From assembly GCA_007753675.1 (NCBI GenBank), contig CP036432.1:4252394-4316393 (forward strand): a DNA stretch of 64,000 nucleotides, written 5' to 3'. This DNA is from Stieleria magnilauensis. Its GTDB lineage: Bacteria > Planctomycetota > Planctomycetia > Pirellulales > Pirellulaceae. Below the pieces are notes generated by a model. The model worked only from the letters and a program-made list of their open reading frames with translations, made no database searches and had not been told where the DNA came from. The position numbers and the translations under genes are program-made. Every line of letters begins with the position of its first letter. Positions within the stretch are counted from its first letter, which is position 1. Of the stretch, positions 52,754 through 62,542 are shown one piece after another.

Positions 52754-54148
52754 ATGTCCGGGCACGAAACTTCAAAGGGCGGCGTTATCCGCTTCCTGAT
52801 CGACAATTCTCTCCTGCTGGTGATCGGAGCCGTTGCGGCTTTGACGTGGGCCAACTTGGCCGACCGAAGCGGCAGCTCCAGCTATCAGGATTTCATTCAT
52901 TACGATGTCCGAAACCTATGGGGCGGCGGTGAACACCACCCCCCCAGCCCCGTTTCGATCGACGATCACGCCGCCTCACCTTCGGCGGGGCAGTCCGCGT
53001 CGGCAGATCAAGTGGCCGCCGGGGCGACCGAACACAGTGAAGACGCTCATGGAGAAAGCCACGCTGACGGCGGCCACCATTGGTATTCGCTCGGTTTTTT
53101 GATCAACGATGTCTTGATGGCATTGTTCTTTGCCATCGCGGCCAAAGAGGTTTGGGAATCGTTGCTGCCCGGCGGGGCGCTGTCCAATCCGCGGAAAGCG
53201 GCGACGCCGTTGCTGGCGACCTTCGGCGGCATTGTCGGCCCGGCGCTGTTTTATCTCGCCGGAGCTTACGCGACGGGAACCCAGGCCGAATTGGGACAGG
53301 GATGGGCGGTGCCGTGTGCGACCGATATCGCGTTCAGTTACCTGGTTGCCCGATTGATCTTTGGGGCAGGGCACCCGGCGATCGCCTTCCTGCTATTGCT
53401 AGCGATCGCAGACGATGCAGCCGGCTTAATGATTTTGGCGATCTTTTATCCGTCGGCGCCGATCGAACCGATTTGGTTGCTGTTGACCGCCACCGCGATG
53501 GGTTTGGCGTGGTTACTAAGAAAACTGAAGGTTCATTCGCACTGGTTTTATATTCTGGGACCGGGGGTGCTGTCGTGGTTTTCGTTTTACTCGGCGCACA
53601 TCCACCCGGCTTTGGGTTTGGTGCCGATCATCCCGCTGCTTCCCGCCGCGACGTCCGACCTGGGGATTTTCGCCAAGGCAGAGTTGCAGCGTGACGACAC
53701 GTTGAACGAATTCGAGCACTTCTGGAAAACCCCCGTCGAATGTATTTTGGGCCTGTTCGGACTCGCCAATGCGGGCGTCGTGCTCAGCAGTGTCGGGACG
53801 GGGACCTGGCTGGTTCTGGCCGGACTGCTGCTCGGCAAGCCTGTGGGGATCACGGCGATGACGTTGCTGGCCGAAAAAGGGTTTCGATTGCAGAAACCGG
53901 CCGGAATGGATTATCGCCATGTCGTCACCCTCGGTATGGTTGCCGGCATCGGGTTCACTGTCGCGTTGTTCGTTTCGGTGGCGGCCTTCAAGATCCCCGG
54001 CGCGACACAGGACTCGGTGAAGATGGGCGCGTTACTCAGTTTCGGCGCCGCCCCACTGGCAATCCTGATCGCCAAACTGCTGTCGATCCGCGCCGACAGC
54101 GACGACGAGGATAACGACAAAGAAACCGAGAGCGACGTGGCCGCGTGA
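52754..54148 (+). CDS. nhaA: Na+/H+ antiporter NhaA with His-rich periplasmic insert
   Basis: 464-residue inner-membrane exchanger that exports Na+ for H+. The ion-site aspartates are present in VPCATDIAFSYLVARLI and LLAIADDAAGLMILAIFY. HPALGLVPIIPLLPAA and the C-terminal helices agree with the family. Between helix 1 and helix 2 (about residues 57-110) lies an extra loop of about 54 residues rich in His, Ser, Asp and Gly, absent from typical NhaA (about 390 residues). ATG 52754 is chosen because helix 1 follows at residue 11; the open frame upstream is antisense to the PDZ gene. Divergent from the PDZ gene. Confidence 0.93.
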   Translation: MSGHETSKGGVIRFLIDNSLLLVIGAVAALTWANLADRSGSSSYQDFIHYDVRNLWGGGEHHPPSPVSIDDHAASPSAGQSASADQVAAGATEHSEDAHGESHADGGHHWYSLGFLINDVLMALFFAIAAKEVWESLLPGGALSNPRKAATPLLATFGGIVGPALFYLAGAYATGTQAELGQGWAVPCATDIAFSYLVARLIFGAGHPAIAFLLLLAIADDAAGLMILAIFYPSAPIEPIWLLLTATAMGLAWLLRKLKVHSHWFYILGPGVLSWFSFYSAHIHPALGLVPIIPLLPAATSDLGIFAKAELQRDDTLNEFEHFWKTPVECILGLFGLANAGVVLSSVGTGTWLVLAGLLLGKPVGITAMTLLAEKGFRLQKPAGMDYRHVVTLGMVAGIGFTVALFVSVAAFKIPGATQDSVKMGALLSFGAAPLAILIAKLLSIRADSDDEDNDKETESDVAA

Positions 54149-54191
54149 GCCGGCTTTTTGAGCCTTCCCCATGTTTGACGGATAAACGCAG

Positions 54192-55253
54192 ATGCAACCG
54201 AATCCAACGGATCCGAAACACTTACCGCCCGAGGCGATCGGTGAATGCGAACTCGAACGGCCGCAACCGGCCGACGAACCGATTTCGACAGTCCCGGCGG
54301 TCGAAAGCTCGGATCTGTTTGACGAGATGCGTGCGACCATTGCCCGGTTGGAAAAAGACCGCACCTCCCGCGGTGACTTGAAGATCCTGTCCCGGACGCT
54401 GCTGGAACTGCGTTATGCCTTCAAAGTGTTTCGTCCCTACCGTCGCCGTCGAAAGGTGACGATTTTCGGTTCCGCCCGCACCAAACCGGATCACCCCGAT
54501 TACCAATCGGCGGTCGAACTGGGGCGGCGAATGGCCGAACATGGCTGGATGGTGATCACCGGCGCCGGGGGCGGCATCATGGAAGCCGGCCACGTCGGTG
54601 CCGGCAAGGAAGCCTCGATGGGGCTGAACATCATGCTGCCCTTTGAACAGGGCGCCAACGATGTGATCGAGGGTGATCCCAAACTCGTGACGATGAAGTA
54701 CTTCTTCACGCGGAAGTTGATGTTCGTCAAAGAATGCAGTGCCGTGGTCTGCTGCGCCGGTGGATTCGGCACGCTGGACGAAGCCCTGGAGACGTTGACA
54801 TTGATGCAAACCGGAAAGCAGACGATGCTTCCGCTGGTGTTGCTGGACCATCCCCAGGGAAGCTACTGGAGCGATCTGGGAAAGTTCATCGACAAGCAAT
54901 TGCTCGGCGGCGGCATGATCAGCCCCGACGACGTCGCGCTTTACCGCATCACCAACGACGTGGAGGTGGCGATCGACGAAATCCTAGGGTTTTATCGACG
55001 CTACCACAGCATGCGCTACGTCCGCGACCGCCTGGTTTTCCGGCTCAAGGAAAGTCTGCCGGAGGAGAAGATGGAAAAGATCCAGACCGAGTATTCCGGC
55101 ATCCTGGTGGACGGCCGCTTTGAGCAATGCAAGGCCCTAGCCGAAGAATCGGGTGAACCGGATCTGGCCGGCCTGCCGCGTCTGGTGTTTCACTTCAACC
55201 GTCGCAGCCTCGGCAAGCTCCGCAAGTTGATCAACGAAATCAACGCCGACTGA
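54192..55253 (+). CDS. LOG-family nucleoside monophosphate phosphoribohydrolase-like protein
   Basis: 353 residues. The Rossmann core of about 95-270 carries KVTIFGSARTKPDHPDYQSA, MVITGAGGGIMEAGHVGA and the family signature CCAGGFGTLDEALETLTLMQ (GGxGTxxE with the catalytic Glu). LOG enzymes split nucleoside 5'-monophosphates into base and ribose 5-phosphate, and some bacterial members salvage or balance purine nucleotides. N- and C-terminal helical extensions of about 90 and 80 residues make it larger than plant LOG and closer to PpnN-like proteins. 44 nt after nhaA, same strand. Confidence 0.9.
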   Translation: MQPNPTDPKHLPPEAIGECELERPQPADEPISTVPAVESSDLFDEMRATIARLEKDRTSRGDLKILSRTLLELRYAFKVFRPYRRRRKVTIFGSARTKPDHPDYQSAVELGRRMAEHGWMVITGAGGGIMEAGHVGAGKEASMGLNIMLPFEQGANDVIEGDPKLVTMKYFFTRKLMFVKECSAVVCCAGGFGTLDEALETLTLMQTGKQTMLPLVLLDHPQGSYWSDLGKFIDKQLLGGGMISPDDVALYRITNDVEVAIDEILGFYRRYHSMRYVRDRLVFRLKESLPEEKMEKIQTEYSGILVDGRFEQCKALAEESGEPDLAGLPRLVFHFNRRSLGKLRKLINEINAD

Positions 55254-55450
55254 GGCCCGATGATGCCGGGTCCGCGATCTGAGCGGTCAGAACAACATTC
55301 TGCCCCGTCGGGTTTCGAAATATCCGCAGCAGTCCCGCCAGCGACGGGGCGTTCCGGGTTATCATATCGGGTCAATTCTCAGCCCGTCGTCGACGATGCT
55401 GTACCCCCGCAACGGTAACTCATCCTCTTGATCTGCAAAGAGATTTCCAA

Positions 55451-56905
55451 ATGAACAGACTCTCTCGCCGCCAATTTGTCGGCTCGACCGCATCCGCCGC
55501 TGCCGCCCTGACCGTCACGTCTGCGTTGCCGGGCCGTTCGCTTCAGGCGGCCAACGCGAACGACGAAATCAACCTCGGATTCATCAGCTGTGGCGGACGG
55601 GCCGGTCAGTTGATGGGACAATTCGAAAAAGTCGAGGGCGTCAACATCGCCGGGCTGTGCGATGTCGATGAAAATCGATTGGGCGCGGCCAAGCAGCGTT
55701 TCCCCAAGGCTCAGAGCTGGACGGATCTGCGCGAGTTGATCGAATCACCGAGCATCGACGCCGTGGTCATCGCGACGTGCAATCACTGGCACTGCTTGGC
55801 TGCGATCTGGGCGATGGAAGCCGGCAAAGATGTGTACGTCGAAAAACCGCTTTCGCATAGCCAGTGGGAAGGGCGCCAGACGGTGGCGGCGGCACGCAAG
55901 TACGACAAGATTTGCCAAATCGGAACGCAGCAACGCAGCGACCCGATGCAGGCCGAGATCAAACGGTTCCTGCATGAAGAAAAGGCGTTGGGCGAGATTC
56001 AGGCGGCGCGGGTCAATCGCTACGGCGTCCGTCCGTCGATCGGCCGCCGCGACACCCCGTTGGAAATCGAAAAGAACGTCGCGTATGACCTGTGGCTGGG
56101 ACCGGCCGCCGATGAGCCGATCTACCGCGAAAAACTGCACTACGATTGGCACTGGGATTGGAACACCGGTAGCGGCGAAATGGGCAACTGGGGCGTCCAT
56201 GTTCTGGACGATTGTCGCAACAACATCTTCCAAGACAGCGTGGCCTTGCCCCAGCGTGTCCTCGGCGGTGGTGGTCGCGTCGTGTTGAACGACGCAGGCG
56301 AAACCCCCAACGTCCACTTCGCCTATTTCGATACCGGATCGATTCCGGTGGTGATCGGGCTGAGCAACTTGCCGTCCCAGCCGGGCGGCAAGAAAAGCCC
56401 CTCCCATCCCGGCCCCGCCAGCGGCTACATGGCGTACTGCGAAGGCGGCCGGTTCGAGGGCCAACGTGGCGGCGCGGCCGCCTATGACAGCGACGGCAAA
56501 AAGATCAAAGAGTTCAAGGGCAATCGGGGCGATACCGTTCACCAACAGAACTTTATCGATGCCGTTCGCGCCCAGGATCGCAGCCTGCTCAACGCCGAAG
56601 TCGCCGTCGGCAACGACAGCACCGGATGGTGCAATTTGGCCAACGTCGCCTTCCAGGCGGGCGAAAGCTTTAGCCGTGAATTGGCCGGCGAGGTAAAACT
56701 GGACCAGTGGGACGGGCTGCTCGGTGAAATGGATGAACACCTCGCCGCGCATGATCTAAAACTGGACAGCAGCGAGATCAAGCTCAGTCCGATGTTGTCG
56801 TTGGATCCGAAGACCGAACAGTTTGTCGGCGCCGATGCCGATGTCGCCAACGGGTTGCTCCGCCGCCAGTATCGCAAAGGGTACGAAGTTCCCGAGATCG
56901 TCTAG
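55451..56905 (+). CDS. Tat-exported Gfo/Idh/MocA family oxidoreductase
   Basis: 484 residues. Tat signal NRLSRRQFVGSTASAAAALT to about residue 34. A Rossmann NAD(P) domain follows (INLGFISCGGRAGQLMGQFE, VVIATCNHWHCLAAIWAMEA, GKDVYVEKPLSHSQWEGRQT, with the EKP motif). The C-terminal alpha/beta substrate domain begins at about 160 (DYHWDWNTGSGEMGNWGVHV type text). Many planctomycetes export several of these, probably for sugar or inositol oxidation in the periplasm. AAGAGATTTCC precedes the ATG. It overlaps no neighbour; the histidine kinase starts 16 nt later, so the two may be co-transcribed. Confidence 0.93.
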   Translation: MNRLSRRQFVGSTASAAAALTVTSALPGRSLQAANANDEINLGFISCGGRAGQLMGQFEKVEGVNIAGLCDVDENRLGAAKQRFPKAQSWTDLRELIESPSIDAVVIATCNHWHCLAAIWAMEAGKDVYVEKPLSHSQWEGRQTVAAARKYDKICQIGTQQRSDPMQAEIKRFLHEEKALGEIQAARVNRYGVRPSIGRRDTPLEIEKNVAYDLWLGPAADEPIYREKLHYDWHWDWNTGSGEMGNWGVHVLDDCRNNIFQDSVALPQRVLGGGGRVVLNDAGETPNVHFAYFDTGSIPVVIGLSNLPSQPGGKKSPSHPGPASGYMAYCEGGRFEGQRGGAAAYDSDGKKIKEFKGNRGDTVHQQNFIDAVRAQDRSLLNAEVAVGNDSTGWCNLANVAFQAGESFSRELAGEVKLDQWDGLLGEMDEHLAAHDLKLDSSEIKLSPMLSLDPKTEQFVGADADVANGLLRRQYRKGYEVPEIV

Positions 56906-56921
56906 CAGGAACTCGCCTACC

Positions 56922-59696
56922 ATGCCGCCCGCCCCGATGGATCGACTCGTGTTTTTTCGCGCCCTCGCGGCGACGTGTCTATGCATGGCGTTTTTCGCCG
57001 CGTCGGGTCTTGCCACCGCGCAGGGTGACGCCGCGCAGGGTGACGCGAAGCAGGGTGGCACTAAGCGTCAGGCCGCAGTCGAATCCGGCGATGTCATCCA
57101 CAGCCTGTTGGATTTGAAACGGCATTACGGGCGGACGGACGTGGAGTCACTTCCGGTCGATTTGCACGCTCGGGTCAACTACTGGGACGTACGCGACCGA
57201 GCGGTGTTTGTGCAGGACCAACACAGCGCGATCTACCTGTCCGTTCCGTTCGTCCAGTTCGAGCGTCACAGCCGCCTACCGCCTGGCACCCGCATCCGCG
57301 TGATCGGTCGCTTGGTGATGGACGGTCATTACGTTCAAGTTGAAACGGTCGAAGTCTCCGATGACGTCGTCCCCGTCGAACCCAAGTCGCTTCGCATCGA
57401 AGACTTGACGCTGGGCAATCGATGGTCGCAGCGGGTCAAGACGACCGGTGTCGTGCGGGAGGTCGCCCGTTTCGGTGACCGTTGGATCGCTTCCTGCACG
57501 TCGGGCGATACCTCGTTCTTGGTTCACCGTTTCGAAGAGAACGCCATCTTCCAATGGACCCGTCTGATCGGTCACGAAGTGGAGATGGAAGGGACGTTGA
57601 TCTGCGAAGTCGATTCGGACGGACAGCCGACTCGATACATCGTCGAGATGAACGAATTTGATTCCCCCTTGCGACCGATTCGGCACGTCGATGACATCGT
57701 CTCGGTCGCCGATGCGGAGAGCAGAACGATCGAACAACTTCGCACCACCGACACGATCCCAGGCGGGTTGTATCAGACCAGCGGTCAAATCACATCGGTC
57801 GCGGCGGGCGACGGCTATTTGATTGAATCCGAGGGCGCTGGGATTTTCATCGCCACCGCGATGGCCCGGGAAGATGCGGCGGGGCACTTGGTGGATGTGA
57901 CCGTACGCCGCCAGGGGACGAACCAGTTTCAAGCCGTCTCGCTTCATTCCAGGGCTTTTCAGACCGTTCCGCCGCCGCAGCGTGACGAGGCTCAATCCGT
58001 TGAGTTGTCGCTGCTTCCCTACCGTGCGACGATCGAAGCCGATTTCATTTTCTCACTCAGCCAGGACGACGAACGCATCATCATGCTCCGTGACGGCGAC
58101 ACGGAGTTTGCGGCGACGTTGACGGTCAACGACGCGACCTGGGAAGACCTCTCGTTGGAAAACGCTCGCCGTGTCGCGGTCACAGGAATGGTGTCCACGG
58201 CGCCGCCCGGGATGACCGAGCTGGAGCAAGATTTTTCTCCCGAGTTCATTGTTGAATTGGAAGGCCCCGATGGAGTGCTGGTCGTATCACGCTGGTGGCA
58301 ATTTTCGCGTTCGGCGGGGATCTCCGCGTTGGCATTGATCGCGGTCTTGGGGATCGCTGGCATGCTCTGTTTCGCGACGCTGTGGTTTAGATTGCAACGA
58401 ACGGTGCGAACCAACCGCCGATTGGAATTTCAATTGCGCGAGAGCCAGAAAATGGATGCCCTCGGTCGACTCGCCGGTGGCGTCGCCCACGACTTCAATA
58501 ACCTGTTGGCCGCGATCTCATCGAACTTGGAATTGATCGACATCGGGGCTCCCCAAAACGATGATCAACCCAGCCACTGTTTAGCCTCGGCCCGCCGGTG
58601 CACGGCACAGGCGACCAAACTGGTTCGCTCGCTGCTCGGTTTCACCCGTCAGACGAATCTCGACTTGCAAGTCGGAAATCTTAATGACGCGGTCGAAGAG
58701 GCGGTGCTGCTGGCCAAGACGTCGCTGTCACCCGATGTCGTCGTTTCGCTGCAATTGAGCCCCCGGCTTCCGCCATGTCGGTTTGACCACGCCCAGCTGG
58801 AACAGGTGTTGCTGAATCTCTTGTTCAACGCCCACGACGCCTTGGGCCGGCAAACCGGAACGATCGTTTTGCAGACCGATCCGTTTGTCGACGCCGACGG
58901 TTCCCCGTTCACACGCATTCAGATTCGCGATGACGGTCACGGCATGGACCAGGAAACCCGTGCCCGTGTCTTTGAGCCGTTCTTTACCACCAAGAAAGTC
59001 GGCGAAGGCACCGGATTGGGACTGGCGCTTTCTTACGGCGTGATCAACCAGCACGGGGGAACCATTGACTGCCAAAGCGAGTTGGGCCACGGAAGCGTCT
59101 TCACGATCCTGTTACCCGCTGCGATCGATGCGCCAACGCCGGCCAAGACACACGGCGACGCCACACCGTTGAACCAAAACGCAAAACGTTTCTCCACGTC
59201 CACCGAAACCTGCGCCGAACGGGACGAACTGCTGCGCGTCGATGACGCCGAGCAGGCGATCCAGTCTCCGCCCGCTGACGTCGCGATGGAAATCCTGCTC
59301 GTCGACGATGACGACGAGGTGCGTCGCGTCGCCAAGTTAAGTCTCGAAGCGATCGGTCACCGCGTGACGGATGCCGCGGGCGGCCGCGAGGCGATCGCGA
59401 GGGTCCAGCACGGCGAGACCTTTGATGTGGTCATCCTGGACTTGATGATGCCCGATGTTTCCGGGGCTGAGACCTTTCGACAACTCAAGGCGATCCGTTC
59501 GAACCTGCCGATCATCGTCTGCAGTGGCCTGTTGATCGAGATCGAAAAACTCAAGCAGGTCTCCGGCAGGAAGCCCGATGCGAGTTTGTCCAAGCCGTTT
59601 CAATTAGCCGATCTTCAGCACAGCTTGCGACAAGTCTGCCCGCAGCCACGTTCCAGGACGGACGCATTGCAAGCCGGCCCCGTCAGCGGCGGCTGA
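56922..59696 (+). CDS. Hybrid sensor histidine kinase with large extracytoplasmic sensor and receiver domain
   Basis: 924 residues from ATG 56922 (AGGA upstream). Signal or first helix at about 10-33. A sensor region of about 50-465 is rich in beta strands and appears to have repeated OB-fold-like units (RVNYWDVRDRAVFVQDQHSA, RVKTTGVVREVARFGDRWIA). One transmembrane helix lies at about 467-490, then a HisKA box LGRLAGGVAHDFNNLLAAIS. The ATPase domain has LEQVLLNLLFNAHDALG and FFTTKKVGEGTGLGLALSYG. A receiver domain of about 790-905 has ILLVDDDDEV, phospho-acceptor VILDLMMPD and LSKPFQ. It could control the oxidoreductase gene before it. Its 3' end overlaps the convergent ABC permease by 14 bp. 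Confidence 0.92.
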   Translation: MPPAPMDRLVFFRALAATCLCMAFFAASGLATAQGDAAQGDAKQGGTKRQAAVESGDVIHSLLDLKRHYGRTDVESLPVDLHARVNYWDVRDRAVFVQDQHSAIYLSVPFVQFERHSRLPPGTRIRVIGRLVMDGHYVQVETVEVSDDVVPVEPKSLRIEDLTLGNRWSQRVKTTGVVREVARFGDRWIASCTSGDTSFLVHRFEENAIFQWTRLIGHEVEMEGTLICEVDSDGQPTRYIVEMNEFDSPLRPIRHVDDIVSVADAESRTIEQLRTTDTIPGGLYQTSGQITSVAAGDGYLIESEGAGIFIATAMAREDAAGHLVDVTVRRQGTNQFQAVSLHSRAFQTVPPPQRDEAQSVELSLLPYRATIEADFIFSLSQDDERIIMLRDGDTEFAATLTVNDATWEDLSLENARRVAVTGMVSTAPPGMTELEQDFSPEFIVELEGPDGVLVVSRWWQFSRSAGISALALIAVLGIAGMLCFATLWFRLQRTVRTNRRLEFQLRESQKMDALGRLAGGVAHDFNNLLAAISSNLELIDIGAPQNDDQPSHCLASARRCTAQATKLVRSLLGFTRQTNLDLQVGNLNDAVEEAVLLAKTSLSPDVVVSLQLSPRLPPCRFDHAQLEQVLLNLLFNAHDALGRQTGTIVLQTDPFVDADGSPFTRIQIRDDGHGMDQETRARVFEPFFTTKKVGEGTGLGLALSYGVINQHGGTIDCQSELGHGSVFTILLPAAIDAPTPAKTHGDATPLNQNAKRFSTSTETCAERDELLRVDDAEQAIQSPPADVAMEILLVDDDDEVRRVAKLSLEAIGHRVTDAAGGREAIARVQHGETFDVVILDLMMPDVSGAETFRQLKAIRSNLPIIVCSGLLIEIEKLKQVSGRKPDASLSKPFQLADLQHSLRQVCPQPRSRTDALQAGPVSGG

Positions 59697-61272
59697 GCTC
59701 TTCCTGGACGCGTTGCGGCGTGGCAATGCGGCGTGGACGCGTTGTCCGCCATGCGGCAAAGAACGAAAGCAGAGCCAGGCAAACGGCGGCGCCGACGATT
59801 TGCCCCAGAACGCCCGGCGGCAACCGTCGTTCCACGGCCGTTGCCATCGTGAATGCCCAATTGGTGACCTGCCAGGTCGAATCGTAACTGAGCGGTTGAT
59901 AGTCGTTGTAATGCAGCTCCAACGAATACGGGACCAGCGCCGTCATCACGGCAACGACAATCAAAGCAGCCAAGCCGACTTCGACGCGAGGATTGTTGCG
60001 CAATCGGACCGCGAACATCACCACTCGCACGGCGACAAGAAAGCTGACCAGGTAGGCCGGGTACAGAATCGCCGGCACACCCAACAGCAGCCGCAGCTGT
60101 CGTCGCATCGACCCGCCGACGTTGGCCGTTCGCAGCACCCAATCCAGTGACAAATACTGGATCGACGCCAGGATCGCGATTCCGAGGATCGCGAAGACCA
60201 GTCCGGTCGTCGGTCCCGGGGTGAGCCACGTTAAAAACAGTCGGCCCAGAAAACTGCTCGGCAATTCTCGTCGAATGCGCGGCGTGATGGTCGAGCGCTC
60301 GCCCACCATCAAGGCTCCGCAAAAGGTCCACAGTCCGGCGATCACGAGTAGCCCGGCGACGTAGACCGAGATCCCATCACTGCCCAGCACGAGCATCGCC
60401 GCGGCAATCGTGGCGACGCAGATCGTCGTCAAAACCAGCAGCGACAGACGCAGCGACGTGGAACGGTTCTCCGTTTCCGGCGTCAATTGAGCCGCCGTGG
60501 CGGTCAACAACAAATGCCCCAACGATCCCGACAGCGCAAGCGTCGCCAACACCGTGAACAACAACGCCGATGCAGAGAGCGGATTGCCGTACAGGATCAT
60601 CCCGACAACCATCGAACTGATCCCGTATTCGGCAAGCACGAGAATGAAGATCAGGACCAACATCGTCGCCACGCGTCCGGATCGGCCACGCGCCAACGGC
60701 GCGAAGAACAATCCGACCACCGTCAGCAACGATCCGGCCACCGCCAACGAAGCGACGATCAGCAGCGTCGTCGGCAAATCCACCCCTCGCAAGGAATACG
60801 CGTAGGCCAAACAAGGAAACAGCGTGACGAAATACAGCAACATCTGCAGCGACGCACTTGCCAATTTGCCCATCACGATCTGCCAGGGAGACAGTGCGGT
60901 GATCGACAACAACTCCAACGTCCCGTCGTCGATTTCGCTCTCCAAGGATCGATACGCCGCCAACGGCACCACCATCATCATCGGCAGCGCCAGCACCGCG
61001 TAATAACCGATCATCATCCGTGGCGCCGACGGCGTCGTGTAGATTTGCGGCATCAACGAAAGACTGCCGGCAATCGTCCACGCCAACGCCGCAAACAGGA
61101 TCATCGAAAACGTGACCACAAACTGTCGGCTCTTGAGCGACTGTCGCGTCTCCTTGACCAAGATCGGATTGATCGCATCGCCCACACGCTCGCACCACCG
61201 ATCCAGCCGCGCAAGCCAATCCGCCCCCGAACCGGCGTGCGTGCTATCGATCGTGTTGTCTATCGTCGCCAT
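59683..61272 (-). CDS. ABC-2 type multi-helix permease
   Basis: 529 residues from ATG 61272 with about 12 hydrophobic helices. The N-terminal VGDAINPILVKETRQSLKSR, followed by YRSLESEIDDGTLELLSITA and LSPWQIVMGKLASASLQMLL, is the typical ABC-2 permease pattern of GldF/NosY-like exporters. It should work with the ATPase encoded 142 nt upstream. The intergenic space is filled by two heptanucleotide tandem arrays. No good ribosome site was seen before the ATG; an in-frame upstream start is possible. Tail-to-tail overlap of 14 bp with the histidine kinase gene. Confidence 0.85.
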   Translation of the reverse strand: MATIDNTIDSTHAGSGADWLARLDRWCERVGDAINPILVKETRQSLKSRQFVVTFSMILFAALAWTIAGSLSLMPQIYTTPSAPRMMIGYYAVLALPMMMVVPLAAYRSLESEIDDGTLELLSITALSPWQIVMGKLASASLQMLLYFVTLFPCLAYAYSLRGVDLPTTLLIVASLAVAGSLLTVVGLFFAPLARGRSGRVATMLVLIFILVLAEYGISSMVVGMILYGNPLSASALLFTVLATLALSGSLGHLLLTATAAQLTPETENRSTSLRLSLLVLTTICVATIAAAMLVLGSDGISVYVAGLLVIAGLWTFCGALMVGERSTITPRIRRELPSSFLGRLFLTWLTPGPTTGLVFAILGIAILASIQYLSLDWVLRTANVGGSMRRQLRLLLGVPAILYPAYLVSFLVAVRVVMFAVRLRNNPRVEVGLAALIVVAVMTALVPYSLELHYNDYQPLSYDSTWQVTNWAFTMATAVERRLPPGVLGQIVGAAVCLALLSFFAAWRTTRPRRIATPQRVQEELSRR

Positions 61273-61317
61273 CGGGACATGCAGGGAAGGGGAGGAAGAA
61301 GTGGGCAGAAAAAGGGG

Positions 61318-61411
61318 CAAATCTCAAATCTCAAATCTCAAATCTCAAATCTCAAATCTCAAATCTCAAATCTAACAGCTAACAGCTAACAGCTAACAGC
61401 TAACAGCTAAC
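61318..61411. repeat. Two adjacent heptanucleotide tandem arrays
   Basis: Eight exact copies of CAAATCT (61318-61373) are followed directly by five and a half copies of AACAGCT (61374-61411). Both have period 7 and no interruptions. They end 4 bp before the ATPase stop and begin 46 bp before the permease ATG, so copy number changes the spacing between the two genes. Confidence 0.97.
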
Positions 61412-61414
61412 AAC

Positions 61415-62542
61415 CTACTGAACCAAGCCTTCGGTCACCTGCAAGAACAGGTCTTCCAAACTTTTCTTATGCGCGGTGACTTCGGCGACTTGAAATCCTT
61501 GGGTGACAAAGTGCGTCACGATGGCGGCCTGGTCGTCCGGTTTTCCGCTGAATCCGAAGCGAACGAATTGCCCGTCCAGGATCACGTTGTCGATCGCGAT
61601 ATGGTCCTCCAGACGTGACAGCGATTCGGTGATTTCGTCGTGGCGATTGAGGATTCGCAGGGTCAGCTCGGATTGGTTTTGTGTTTCGCTTTGGATCTGC
61701 TCGACGCTGCCGGTCGCCAGCAGTTTGCCCTGTTCGATAATGCCCACCGCGTCGCACATTTCGGCCAATTCGGTCAGGATATGGCTGCTGATCAGGATCG
61801 TTTTGCCGCGGTCGGCGAGTTCACGAATCATTCGTCGCAATTCGATGCGGGCTCTCGGGTCCAGACCGGCGGCGGGCTCGTCCAGAATCATCACGGCGGG
61901 GTCATGCACAAGCGCCCGGCCCAGGCACAGACGCTGTTTCATTCCCTTGCTCAAGCCGCGAATCGGTTTGGTGGCCATCCCGCCGGTGCCGGTAAAATCC
62001 AGCACCCACTGCAGTCGCCGGGTCCGCTCCCGCCCCACCAATCCATAGGCCCGGGCGAAAAAATCCAGGTACTCGCGACAGTTGACGTCGCGATAGGTGC
62101 CGAAGGAATCGGGCATGAACCCCAACCGTTTGCGCACCAGTTCGGGATCGTTGACGACGGAGAATCCGTCGACGAAGGCGTCGCCATAGCTGGGCAAGTC
62201 CAGCGTCGCAAGGATCCGCATCGAAGTCGTTTTGCCGGCGCCATTGGGGCCGATAAAACCGAACACTTCGCCACGGCCGACGCTGAACGTGACGTCGTTG
62301 ACCGCACGGGTGTCGCCGAAAAAACGATGCAGTCGTCGCAGCTCGATGCACTCGGAGTCGTTCGTGTGCACACCGGCATGTGGGGCGACGGTCGCCTCGG
62401 CCCGCACCCGCGGTGTCGCCGATTCACCGGCGGCCGATTCACCGGCGGCCGAGTCGTTGGACGACGAGTCGTCGGACGCCGTGTCGCCGGACGGGCGCGC
62501 GGTGGCGTTGCCGTCGTCGAGTTCGTGGTCGGTGAAACTCAT
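61415..62542 (-). CDS. ABC transporter ATP-binding protein (ABC-2 exporter, NatA/GldA-like)
   Basis: 375 residues. The first about 60 are a low-complexity Ser/Asp/Ala-rich tail (repeated AAGES units) not usual for the family. ATPase from about 65: VFGFIGPNGAGKTTSMRILA (Walker A), LSKGMKQRLCLGRAL (signature), VMILDEPAAGLDPRARIELR (Walker B) and ISSHILTEL (switch His). A DUF4162-like C-terminal tail occurs after about 290. Partner permease encoded at 59683-61272. The start overlaps the stop of the upstream gene (ATGA). Confidence 0.93.
   Translation of the reverse strand: MSFTDHELDDGNATARPSGDTASDDSSSNDSAAGESAAGESATPRVRAEATVAPHAGVHTNDSECIELRRLHRFFGDTRAVNDVTFSVGRGEVFGFIGPNGAGKTTSMRILATLDLPSYGDAFVDGFSVVNDPELVRKRLGFMPDSFGTYRDVNCREYLDFFARAYGLVGRERTRRLQWVLDFTGTGGMATKPIRGLSKGMKQRLCLGRALVHDPAVMILDEPAAGLDPRARIELRRMIRELADRGKTILISSHILTELAEMCDAVGIIEQGKLLATGSVEQIQSETQNQSELTLRILNRHDEITESLSRLEDHIAIDNVILDGQFVRFGFSGKPDDQAAIVTHFVTQGFQVAEVTAHKKSLEDLFLQVTEGLVQ

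Noticed and set aside
61318-61411. Possible CRISPR array
   Set aside because: Simple 7-bp microsatellites, far too short and without spacers.
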